Source: Prorocentrum cordatum (taxonomy: Eukaryota; Sar; Dinophyceae; Prorocentrales; Prorocentraceae). Taken from it: a stretch of DNA of 64,000 nt. This document shows, in pieces, positions 1 through 9,215 of the stretch. The stretch is from the NCBI GenBank assembly GCA_963575745.1, contig CAUYUJ010018882.1, forward strand, positions 709,833-773,832, read 5' to 3'. A program made the translations under genes and the position numbers. A model generated the notes under the pieces. It did not search any database, had not been told where the DNA came from, and worked only from the letters and a program-made list of their open reading frames with translations. The stretch's first letter is position 1, and each line of letters starts with the position of its first letter.

Positions 1-302
1 CGGGTCGCCTACGGCCCTGGAGGAAACCGTTCAGGCTTAAAGATTTCTACCAGGAACGCCCCTCCCCGTCCCATTCCACTAACCGGAATTGCCGTCACCC
101 GAAAAGCACCAGCTACGGCAGACCTGCTTTGGTGATTCCAATCCATATTCTGGACTTCGGGGCCCAATCACTAACCGGCTCCCCTGGACCGGGGTCCTGG
201 CTATATCCGACCAAAAACGGGGCGCTGAGACATGGGGACCTGAAGACAGAAACGCGGATCACGCGTTTCAGAAAGAGCTGCATAAACAAAAGCTGTTGGA
301 GC

Positions 303-434
303 TCCGCGCGGATTCCTTGGATATCTGCGACCCCCCCTCCCTGGCGCGCGGAGCGCGCCATGGGCGGGGCCGGCGGGGTAGCGCTGGAGGCGCCGCAAGG
401 GAGGTCCACCGCAGATCCAAGAAATCCGCGCGGA
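303..434. repeat. Hairpin dispersed repeat, copy A
   Basis: Arms of about 25 bases (303-329 and 410-434) are inverted and near-complementary, centred on the motif CCGCGCGGAT. The spacer holds a CCCTCCCTGGCGCGCGG block. The same arms occur at 19983-20111 and a one-armed version at 44520-44576, so this is a dispersed MITE-like family. No protein is encoded. No clear target duplication was seen. Confidence 0.6.
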
Positions 435-516
435 GATCAAAAAGTCCATGTTCATGCCGTTTTTTGCTTCTCGTCTGATGTCAGACAGCAACTCATGGAA
501 GCTTCAGGTCGCCCCC

Positions 517-672
517 ACGGCGCCCAATAGCGCGCCAAATCCCGCGCAACGCGCACATAGTGTATCTCACCCACATGGCGCTATTGTGCAACTCTTGGAC
601 GCTGTTGGGCGCTATTCGAGGGCTACTGGGCGTTATTGGGCGCTGTTGCGCGCCGTTGGGCGCTACTCGCCG
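517..672. repeat. GGGCGCTATT motif cluster
   Basis: The motif TGGGCGCTRTT recurs about five times between 598 and 668 and once inverted near 520. It is a short degenerate repeat with no gene evidence. Confidence 0.4.
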
Positions 673-675
673 ATG

Positions 676-832
676 TGTATATATATATAGTCAGTATTGA
701 CCGTATGATTTTTATATATATTCATCTATTCGTGTATATATATATGTATTCATAGCTCTATATATATACTCATTTTTATCTGACTGATTATATATATACA
801 ATTATGGAATTATATATATATATATATGCATT
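676..832. repeat. AT-rich TA-repeat stretch
   Basis: Several blocks of alternating TATATA separated by short AT-rich unique sequence. It contrasts sharply with the GC-rich surroundings. No gene seen. Confidence 0.7.
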
Positions 833-1001
833 TCTGTGCATTTATATATTCATCAACTGATAAAAAGAAAAACTGTCCGCCGACCCCTGAGGCGTGTGCG
901 ATTCAACTGTGCCTTTGTTGACGAGATCCACCACGACCACACTTCCTGGCAAGACACTGCGTTACTCTGGCATTGCTCACGCGATATTTTTTTGCCCGGA
1001 A

Positions 1002-1685
1002 GCGACCCTGACCCCCCACCAGGCCACCAACTCGCCCCGGCACACCCCACCCGCTGGATCCTGTTCTTGAGACCCCCCACCCGACAATTTCTCGCACAGA
1101 AGCGACCCTGACCCCCCACCTGGCCACCACCTCGCCCGGGCACACCCCACCCTCTGGATCCTGTTCGACCCTGACCCCCCACCTGGCCTTTGGATCCTAT
1201 TAATGGGGAACCCCACCCGACAAATTCTCGCCCAGAAGCGATGCTAAACCCCCATCTGGTCGCCCGGGCACACCCCACTCTCTTGATCCTGCTCTTGGCA
1301 CCCCCCAAGTGACATTTTCTCACCCGGAAACCACTCTGCACCCTATGGACCTCTATGTTTGGGACCCCACACCCGACAAGCCTGCCTACCTCGCTCATCA
1401 CGCTGTGACCCCCCCACCGGACAAGCCTGCCTCCCCACCCTCTGGACCTCTATTTTTGGGACCCCCCCACACTCCTTGCCGATGCGCCGTTGCCTGGCGC
1501 GTGGCTTGACTGGCTTGACTGACTGACTGACTGACCCACCCGACAAGCCCTGGCCCGGACCTGACCCTGACCCCCCACCCTGGCACGCCCCACCCTCTGG
1601 ATCCTGTTCTCGGGACCCCCGCCCGACAACTCTGCGCCCTGAACCAACCCTGACCCCCCGCCTGGCCACCACCTGGCCCACCAGA
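1002..1685. repeat. Degenerate ~100-bp tandem repeat
   Basis: Imperfect units begin with GACCCTGACCCCCCACC and carry CTGGATCCTGTTCT and CCCGACAA further along. Unit length varies from about 65 to 100 bases because of internal deletions. A short (GACT)n run lies at about 1512-1543. The open frames here follow the repeat period and I do not call them genes. Confidence 0.7.
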
Positions 1686-1853
1686 TTCGCGCCCCCGAAG
1701 CCAGAATCCCGAGAAGCGTATACAACATTCGCGCCCCCGAGGCCAAACAGCCTCGCACATTACGCCGTGTTCGCGCTCCCGAGACCATATCCCCTCGTAG
1801 ATTATGCAAAGCTCGCGTCTCCGAGACACTACTCTCTTGTAAATTGCGCAAGA
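1686..1853. repeat. Four 42-bp tandem units
   Basis: Four consecutive units of exactly 42 bases start at 1686, 1728, 1770 and 1812. Each begins YTCGCGYCYCCGAR. Because 42 is a multiple of three, the minus strand reads a 14-residue repeat with a W-x-R-x-R-E core. Spacing is conserved while bases vary, so selection for coding or for a structural period are both possible. Confidence 0.75.
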
Positions 1854-2299
1854 TGCACCTGGATATATCAAGTGTCCCCCGTTCGGAGTTCCGACGCTGC
1901 TTCACGATCGCGACCAGGCCTCACAGCATAGCTCTTGCATACTCTACCATCCGAGAGAGGGGTGGCTGGCGGCAGGGGGCGCAGCCCTTACAGTTATGCA
2001 TGTATAGTTGCATTATAGATACACACATACGAGCTCAAGACGAGCGAACACCTCCGTGATTACTGTACAACTGACGCTTTTATTCCCCTACATCCCCCTG
2101 AACAAAGAATTCAATGTTTGCCAGCCATGTCGACGAGTCGTCCTGGGGACGTCCCTGGAAGTAGCTTTTCATCCCAGGTCCGTTTCTGACGGTCCTGGGG
2201 GATCCGCAAAACTGCTCCCACCTGCAAAAACTAGAATAGGCCGAAGGCGACGGACATATATCAACCACGACTGCAACAATATTGCAAGGCCCCGGGCCC
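1854..2299. other. Intergenic, nothing recognised
   Basis: Unique sequence of mixed composition. No convincing frame, repeat or RNA gene seen. Confidence 0.4.
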
Positions 2300-2752
2300 T
2301 CAGGGACATGCCTTTGTACCGCCGGCGACCGGCGCTGGCCGCGCGGGCGGCTCCTCTGCGGGCGGTCCGGCCTCCGCGGCCTGCAGCTCGGCATATGCCT
2401 CGGCCAGCTGGTCGCTGAGGCTCTGCACCGTCGTGCTGAGGTCGCCCAGGTCTTCGTGCGCCTGCCGCCCCAGACCCCCGCTCCCGAGAGCCTTGTTGAA
2501 GGGCACCGCTGCGGCCTGGAATGATTGTTTTTCGCGTCGCGGCGGCTGCCCTGGCCACGCGCCACGCCTTGAATAGCGTGTCCCGTTCCGCGGGGCGGGG
2601 GATCGGGAAAGGCTCGGCACGTTGACGCACGGGGGCTGGGACGTGAATGTCGTCTCGCGCGCCGAACCGTGGAGGTGTCGCCACCCAGAATATGCGGTAC
2701 CATGGAGCTCTCCGAAGGAAAGGACGGGCCCACGAAGGCACGGAGAGGCCAA
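2300..2752 (-). CDS. Possible coiled-coil protein fragment
   Basis: An open frame of about 150 codons. Its second half, reading about 2530 to 2300, is rich in Ala, Glu, Leu and Gln with a heptad-like pattern (for example LSTTVQSLSDQLAEAYAEL), which suggests a coiled coil. The first half is Arg/Pro-rich and looks non-coding, so any real exon probably begins inside. I do not recognise the protein. Similar Ala/Glu-rich segments lie beside simple repeats near 20.3, 41.95, 46.3 and 60.15 kb. Confidence 0.25.
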   Translation of the reverse strand: MASPCLRGPVLSFGELHGTAYSGWRHLHGSARETTFTSQPPCVNVPSLSRSPAPRNGTRYSRRGAWPGQPPRREKQSFQAAAVPFNKALGSGGLGRQAHEDLGDLSTTVQSLSDQLAEAYAELQAAEAGPPAEEPPARPAPVAGGTKACP

Positions 2753-2796
2753 TCCCGTGACATGAAACTGTGCGGGTCCCTGTAACAGACACCACC

Positions 2797-3045
2797 ACCA
2801 TCACCACCACCACCGCCACCACCACCACCACCACCACCACCACCACCACCACCACCACCACCACCACCACCACCACCACCACCACCACCACCACCACCAC
2901 CACCACCTCCATCTCCCCCTCACTCCTCTACCGTCCTCATCCTCCCTTCTGTCTTGGGAGAAGGACGGGACGAAGGATGTGGTGGTGAAGTGGTGGTGGT
3001 GGTGGTGGTGGTGGTGGTGGTGGTGGTGGTGGTGGTGGTGGTGGA
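2797..3045. repeat. (CCA)n/(GGT)n foldback
   Basis: About 36 CCA/ACC triplets (2797-2906) face about 22 GGT triplets (2978-3045) across a roughly 70-base spacer. The two arms are reverse complements and could fold into a long hairpin. Frames through this region give only polyThr, polyVal, polyHis or polyTrp and are artefacts. Confidence 0.9.
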
Positions 3046-3147
3046 TGAGGGTTTCGTCGACGCCCTGGAAGCCGGCCGCGCCAGGGCGGAAACCGCTACC
3101 CAAACGCCCCGCCGGGGAGGCCACCTCCGGGAGCGAGCAGGGCGGGG

Positions 3148-3614
3148 TGGTCGGACGACAACGGCCGCCGCTTTGCCGACGTCTACCTGCCCCAGTGGCG
3201 CAACGGCAGGGCAGCCGTTTGGGACTTTGCCGCCACGTCCGGGCTGCGCGCCGATCTCATCGCCGCGTCGGCCGCTTCGTCCAACGCGGCGACGGGGCGG
3301 CACGAAGAGCTCAAAAGGCAACACCAGGACACCGCGTGGCAGTGCACGGCACAAGGTGGAAGCCCACGGCGGCGGGTGGGGCCGCGACCCACGCAAAGCC
3401 TTCGGAGTTCTGGCCGCGCAACCCCACGGGGGAAGACGCCACATTTGTTACGGACAAACACGCCCGGCAACTTTCCGACACCCTGCGCACGGAGAGCGCG
3501 CGGGCGGTGTTGCGGCGCTTACAAACGCAGTCGGGGGGCGCGGGGGTGGCAGAGGTCCGGTTGGCCGCGGCAGCGGCTGCCTCCACGGCGGTCGCCGCCC
3601 ATGGCGCCGCCTAG
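3148..3614 (+). pseudogene. Retroelement C-terminal fragment, frameshifted
   Basis: Three adjacent segments in three frames make one family-like sequence. 3148-3350 reads FADVYLPQWRNGRAAVWDFA and continues into a region ending ELKRQHQDTAWQCTAQG. About 3355-3415 reads VEAHGGGWGRDPRKAFGVLA. About 3445-3614 reads LSDTLRTESARAVLRRLQ and ends at a stop at 3612-3614. From memory of dinoflagellate retroelement proteins, the motif order (DV-LP-W-G-AA-WD, then HGGGW, then a C-terminal RAVLRRL helix) matches the region after the reverse transcriptase. At least two frameshifts make it a relic. Confidence 0.6.
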
Positions 3615-4410
3615 CGCCCCACGCCTCCCCCGCCCGCCGTTGCTGGGCAGCACGGGCGCTCCCCGCGCCCTTTCGCCAACATCGCGCCAGTGACCGTTCA
3701 CACGTGCCGTTCGTCCTTCTTCGGCGGGGAGGCGGGTGATCCCGCAGAGGGCTCTCCCCACCACGCCGCAGCGTGATAGGTTCGGTTGGCCACCCCCTCC
3801 CATGTCGCCGCCTTAGGGTCCGTAGCTTCGTCGCGGCCGGCTGCTCTCCTGGCCTCTGGCCCGGCCTGTCTGCTTGCGATTGCTTCCCATCCCCTCCGCC
3901 TTGTCTTCATCCCTTTCTTCCTCCCGTTCCTGCTGTTCCATGCCGTGCCTGCTTGCGGTTGATTTCCCTCTCCTCATTCGTTGCTTCTCTTGCTTCTCTC
4001 CTGATCCCTGCCCGCTGTCTCCGCCCAGGACCCCCTTCGCCCTGCCCACCCGCCCCGCCGGCCACAGCCTCCTGCCAGCGTGTTCGTCGTCGTCTGCCTG
4101 CGTCTCCCCCTCTCGTTCCCCGTTGCCAGGCAGCACAGCCTGCCTGAGAGCAGCGTGGCGGCGCGTAGAGCAACCTGGAGGGCCGTCTGGAGCCACAGCG
4201 CTGCGAAGGCGGCTGCTCTAGCAATTTTCTGTTGATTTCGGGCCCTGCACACTGGGCGCCAACGTGAAGAGCGGCCGTCCTCTCGGCCCCGTTTCGCGGG
4301 CAAACCGCACGTGATCCCACACGCCCCCCGGAACCAACCGCGGAGAAAACAGGGCCCCCTTCGGGCGCCGCGCGCCACGTGAGATAGATTCGCAGTGCCA
4401 GAAGCATTCG
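3615..4410. other. Possible retroelement 3' flank
   Basis: GC-rich then pyrimidine-rich sequence with no convincing gene. It lies between the retroelement fragment ending at 3614 and a plus-strand (CTC)n tract, and may be the untranslated tail of that element. Confidence 0.3.
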
Positions 4411-4612
4411 ATGGAAGATCCTCCTCCTCCTCCTCCTCCTCCTTTTCCTCATCCTCCTCCTCCTCCTGCTCTTCCTGCTCCTCCTGCTCCTCCTGCTCCT
4501 CGGGCCTCTTTTGTTCCTCCTCCTCTGCCTCCTCTTCCTCTTCCTCCTCCTCCTACCCCTCCTCCTCCGTCCTCCTCCTCCTCTCCTCCTCCTCCTCCCC
4601 CTTCTCCCCATT
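4411..4612. repeat. (CTC)n microsatellite
   Basis: Interrupted CTC/CCT triplets over about 200 bases. It follows a plus-strand retroelement fragment, as (CTC)n follows other LINE ends in this window. Confidence 0.9.
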
Positions 4613-4986
4613 CTCCGTTCCGCACCCCAGGACTCGTGTTGGGTGGGCCTGGTGCGCCACGGTAGCATCGGATCGCCCAGGATTTGCGCAGGTCGTCGTG
4701 CTGAGGGGCGGCGGGCGGAAATAAATTAGTGTTACCCCCCGGGCCTTTGGGGGACAGCTGCTGCATCAGACGTGCACGGCGCCTGCGTCAAAGACAGTAG
4801 GAGCTCGACCACACGGAGCCTTCCACAAGAACCCCAACCCCGAGACCTCAGGACGTCCATTGGTTGTTGGCGCGGGAACGTCACGCTTTCCGTCGCACAA
4901 CCATCGAAATTCAAGAAACCCAGGGCACCCTGGAAGCAAGCTGGGTGTTTCTTGGCATGGGTTTCCACCGTAGAAGAATAAAACCG
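4613..4986. other. Intergenic, nothing recognised
   Basis: Unique sequence between two microsatellites with no supported gene. Confidence 0.4.
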
Positions 4987-5004
4987 ATATATATATATAT
5001 ATAT

Positions 5005-5052
<48 letters not shown>
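4987..5052. repeat. (TA)n then (CAAT)n; probable LINE tail
   Basis: About ten TA units are followed by about eleven CAAT units. Read on the minus strand, a (TTGA)n tail is followed by TA repeats. Short-repeat tails are common at LINE 3' ends. The minus-strand LINE whose coding part ends at 5829 could end here, with the TA tract as its target. A second TA tract sits at its 5' side (19902-19972). Confidence 0.5.
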
Positions 5053-5053
<1 letters not shown>

Positions 5054-5828
5054 GCTCTGAGGGGCAGTGTTCCACAAGTCAGCACCTGAAAAAAAAAGGT
5101 GTGTTGGTCACTCTGGCCAGCACTCCTTACCTGGGTTAAAGTTTGCTGGCTTTCTAACCTTACCCTGAGGGCCTACGTTTAGGAGTCAGCCGCATATGCT
5201 GGGGGGGGGCCCACAGGCAGTCTGCAGCGCCCTGTGGTGGGGGACTGAGGGGCTGCCCTGCGCCACGAGGGCAATAAGGAGCCTCTGAACGTTGAAAAAA
5301 CTCGGGGAACGGCGATTTCAGCAGTCCTTGGCTTCCGAGGGCGAGGCCAATCCCCTTCTCCGCCGCCCCCCCGCCCCCTGTCGGGTGGAGCCCGAAGGCA
5401 AGACCCGAAGGCCGACCACCTGGCAGGTGCGAGGAGGCGTGGATAGGGGATTGTCCCCACAAGGGGAGGGAGGAGGAGGACTCCATCCAAACACTCTAAA
5501 AGCTGAATCTGTTCCAGCGGTGCGGGGCAGCGGGCACGCGCAGCGTACTCAGTAGGCGTTCGCGATGACTGGGAACAAGTTCGTGTCATCTGCCTCCTTC
5601 AGCGTGTGACTGACGAGCTCACTATCCCCTTTATTGAATTGGTCCTCCCAACTCAAGTGTCGAGAGCAATATGTTTTTGTTTCGTACGACGTCGTACTGG
5701 AGCGATTGTCATAGCTCCCATGGCTTGGCTCAGCGCTGTCTGTAGCGGTACAGCGCCTCTTTGCACCAATTCCAGTAACCTGGTCGAGTGTCTGGCGATG
5801 ATATTCTGCTGGCTGGCCGTCATGCGTG
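5053..5828 (-). other. Inferred 3' untranslated region of split LINE
   Basis: No gene is evident. Position between the last coding segment of the split LINE (stop at 5829) and its presumed (TTGA)n tail suggests a 3' UTR. This is inference from position only. Confidence 0.35.
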
Positions 5829-6744
5829 CTACTCTTTGCCGCCCTTGCCCTTCTTCGTGTCGCCCTCGTACTCGTCCATTAGCTGCTGCGCCGCTCGCTC
5901 CAGTCGGCCGCGGGGCGCTGGCCCCCTCTTCACTACTCCGTTCCTGCGGCGCAGCTCCACCACCAGCGCGTCCTGCACCGCCGCGTGCTTGCTGTGGAGG
6001 GCGAGGCTCAGCTTCACCATGCCTGGCTTGTTATCCTTCGGCTTCGTCGGGCGGCACTTGCAGTGCATCACCGACTCCTGTACCTCCTGTGCCCCCTTGT
6101 CCTTGATGTACGCCATCCAGAACTGGTAGATGGTCTCCTTGCTCGTCTGCTCGCACGCCTCTTGGTTGATGCCCATCACCATTGCCATGAAGATGTGGAC
6201 GTACGGTGGGCCGAGCTCCTCGAGTCCCTTCTCGTCGTTGCTCTTCTTGAGTGCCTGCGCCGTCTCGTGGCACGTGGCGCCTGCGGCCTTCGTGGCTTTG
6301 GCGACGGCGCCCTCGATGGGCAGGAGCAGCGCGGTGAACACCAGTCCGGCGATGTCCCGTAGTTCGGCTGCGTTGGTTAGCGCCAGCCTGGCCAGCACTG
6401 CGACGAGGCGAGCGAGAACGCTGTCGTCCTTGCCGTTGCCGCCTTGCAGTAGCGCCTCCACTGTGCGGTGCTTCTTGGCCTGCGACACCCCCTCGGCGCC
6501 ATCTGTCTGTTGCTTCTGCTTGAGCGCGAACCTGGCGGGCTCTAGCTCCATCCCGAGTGTCAAGGCGCAGTAGGTCGAGGGGCGGTGCGCGCTCCTGGAG
6601 GTGCCGCTGCAGCTCCTCAAAACTCGGGCATTCCTGGCTACAGAGATGGCACGTTCGAACTTCAGGATGTGACCGTCCTCCGAGGTATGGTGATCGGCAT
6701 TTGCAAACTCCTCCCCTTCGAACGCTCTGGGCCGCGTGTTTTTG
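5829..6744 (-). pseudogene. Split LINE, 3' part: zinc fingers and C-terminal domain
   Basis: This is the distal end of the LINE reading frame interrupted at 6745. From 6744 downward it reads QKHAAQSVRRGGVCKC, then CHLCSQECPSFEELQRHL, a C-x2-C...H finger. About 6560 the frame shifts by one base. The next open segment (KQKQQTDGAEGV through LGPPYVHIFMAMVMG to a Lys-rich end KKGKGGKE) ends at the stop at 5829. From memory, an LGPPxVHI motif after zinc fingers is typical of dinoflagellate LINE-type proteins. The one frameshift plus the large insertion make this copy non-functional. Confidence 0.65.
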
Positions 6745-7105
6745 TAGGCCCACGGCGGCAAGTCCTGTCGCAGACGCGGACGTTCACCGTTGTGGGCGGG
6801 CACAAATCGGCCACGGTTGCGCGTAGGTCGCGCGCGCGGCAGTGCGACGCGACCGCGGCCTCGCTGCGCAGGCGCGGGCCATCGCGCCGTCGCGCGCCAG
6901 GGTTGCGCGTCGCGGGGGGGGGGTCGCTGCCCCGCGGCGCGTGCGCTTCGCAGGTGATTTGCTAGCGCCGGGGTTGCGTCGCCGCGGGGGGGGGTCGCTG
7001 CCCCCGCGGCGCGTGCGCTTCGCAGGCGATTTGCATTTGGAGGAGGCGCCGCGCGCGCGCCCCGCGCGCGCGCGCGGCGGGTGCCTCCCTGGCGCGCGTT
7101 CTTTC
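6745..7105 (+). repeat. Split direct repeat A1
   Basis: Left terminal repeat starting TAGGCCCACGGCGGCAAG. It is nearly identical to 15590-15950, and both copies end at GGCGCGCGTTCTTTC. Three differences cluster in the first 25 bases and one lies near 6873. Homopolymer G runs of 10 and 9 are the same length in both copies, which suggests recent origin. Confidence 0.9.
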
Positions 7106-7112
7106 TCTTCTT

Positions 7113-7413
7113 GTGTGTGTTGCGTGTGTGTGTGTGTGTGGTGCGGGTTGTGTGTGTGTGTGTGTGTTGTGTGTGTTGTGTGTGTGTGTTGTGTGTTGTG
7201 TTGTGTGTGTTGTGTGTGTTGTGTGTGTTGTGTGTTGTGTGTTGTGTGTGTTGTGTGTGTTGTGTGTGTTGTGTGTGTTGTGTGTGTGGTGTGTGTGGTG
7301 TGTGTGTTGTGTGTGTTGTGTGTGTGTGTGTGTGTTGTGTGTGTGTGCGTGTGTGTGTGTTTGTGTGTGGTTGCGTGTGTGTGTGTGTGTGTGTGTGTGC
7401 GTGTGTGTGTGTG

Positions 7414-7445
<32 letters not shown>

Positions 7446-7451
7446 CGTGTG

Positions 7452-7533
<82 letters not shown>

Positions 7534-7556
7534 GCGTGTTTGTGTGCGTGTGTGCG
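7113..7556. repeat. (GT)n microsatellite
   Basis: About 440 bases of GT/TGTGTG repeats with occasional TTG and GCG interruptions, inside the retroelement leader. Frames reading CVCVCV or THTHTH through it are artefacts. Confidence 0.95.
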
Positions 7557-8344
7557 CGCGCGCGCGCCGCGCGCGCGCTCGCGCCGCCGCCGCTCCATCG
7601 GCGGGCCGCCCTCCCTCTCGCGCAGGTTCCTCTCCCCCTCTGCCCCGCAGATTGGCCGCAGGCAGGAATTGGGCCGCGCCCCGCGCTCGGGATTTGAGCG
7701 TGGGGCGCGCCGGGCGCGCGCGCGCCGTCGCCGTCGTTCGCGGGCTACTCCTCTCCTCCTCTCCTCGCGGGTCGCCTCGTCTCTCTCTCTCGCTCTCTCC
7801 TGCTTGCCTGCCCTCCGTGCTCGTCCCTCGGGGCCTGTTCGCTCCCCCGCTGCTCGCTTGTGCTCGTTGCCCCTCGTGCCCTGCTCGTGCGCCGTGGCTG
7901 CCCCTGCTCTTCGCTCGCCTGCGCGCCCTTGTGTTTGCTCGTCGCCGCGTCCTTTTTCGCGTCCGCCTTTGTCGTCGCCTTGTCGCCCTCGCGTTCGGCT
8001 GTCGCTGTTGCCTCGCGTGGGGTCGTCCTGGCATGTGCTTGTCGGCGTGCTTGCTCGCTCGCTCGGCGTCGCGTTGCCTCGCTTTTCCCGTCGCCGTCGC
8101 CCCTGCGTGCCCCCCTTGCTTTCCCTTCCGCCGCCTGCCGCTTGGCGCCTGCCTTGCTGCTTCTGCCTTCGTGCCTGGCGGTTGCCTGCTTGCCTGCCTG
8201 CTCCCTCGTCGTTTTGCCGGTGGCTCGTCTCTCTTGGGCGCAGGCCCTCGCTGGCGCGGGCCCTGTGGGCACCTCGCTCGCGTCGCCTTGGCCTTTCGGC
8301 CAGGCCGTGCGCCAGGCTCGCGGCAAGGGCGCTCCTGGTCTCGG
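7557..8344. other. GC-rich leader of retroelement
   Basis: Pyrimidine-biased, GC-rich sequence with CTCGCT-like words. Long frames exist on both strands only because stops are rare at this composition. No protein family or domain is visible. Confidence 0.4.
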
Positions 8345-9080
8345 GCAAGGCGCAGGCCCCAGGGCCAAGTTTCGTGCGGGGGAGGGCGCAGGCCTTAGGA
8401 TCCCTGTGTTTTGGGTCGGGCGCTGGCCCCAGGACCCGATCGTGCGTAAGGGGCAGGGCGCATCCCGTTGATCCCTGTCTTGGGTAGGGCGCAGGCCCCA
8501 GGACCCGATGGTGCGAAGGGGGGAGGGCGCATCCCGTAGATCCCTGTCTTGGGTAGGGCGCAGGCCCCAAGACCCAGTGGTGCGAAAGGGGGAGGGCGCA
8601 TCCCGTTGATCCCTGTGCGTCGGGTAGGGCGCACGCCCCAGGACCCAACTGTGCGAAAGGGGGAGGGCGCATCCCGTTGATCCCTGTCTTGGGTAAGGCG
8701 CAAGCCCCTGGACCCCGTCTTGCTGGGCGCCGCTCTCCTCGTGGGTCGGCCCGCGGGCCTTGTCTCGGGCAGGGCGCTGGCTTCTGGCTCCTCGTCTTGT
8801 GTGGGGGAGGGCGCTGGCCCCTGGTACCGCGTCTTGGGTAGGGCGCAGGCCCCAGGACCCAATCGTGCGAAAGGGGGAGGGCGCATCCCGTAGATCCCTG
8901 TGTTTTGGGTAGGGCGCAGGCCCCAGGGCCGATTTGTGCAAAGGGGGAAGGCGCATCCCGTTGCTCCCTGTGTCGGGTAGGGCGCAGGCCCCAAGACCCC
9001 GTCTGGCTGGGCTCTGGCTTCTTCTTGGGAGAGCTCCCGGGCCTTTTCTTGGGTTGGGCGCAGGCCCCCTGGTCTTCCCC
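8345..9080 (+). repeat. About ten ~69-bp tandem units
   Basis: Units of about 69-76 bases carry GGGCGCAGGCCCCAGGACCC, then GTGCGAAAGGGGGAGGGCGC and ATCCCGTTGATCCCTGT. The best-conserved run is 8418-8690, and two units near 8700-8830 and one near 9000 are diverged. Lying just upstream of the gag-like ATG at 9216, the array could be a promoter or leader array. That role is inference. Confidence 0.8.
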
Positions 9081-9215
9081 CTCTCTTGAGGGGCGCAGGC
9101 CTGGTCGCCGCCTCTTGGGGTCCCGCGCAGTCTCCGTCCTGTGCGCGCTCGCACCGGCAGCTCGCCGAGTTCGGGCGCCCAAGCTGTCTCGCGCCGCGCG
9201 GCACCGCTCTTCGCG

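Noticed and set aside
7081-8487. Long plus-strand frames of Cys-Val-Cys repeats.
   Set aside because: Translation of (GT)n and GC-rich leader; no protein family.
8345-9080. CRISPR-like array.
   Set aside because: Units are contiguous tandem copies without unique spacers, and the genome is eukaryotic.
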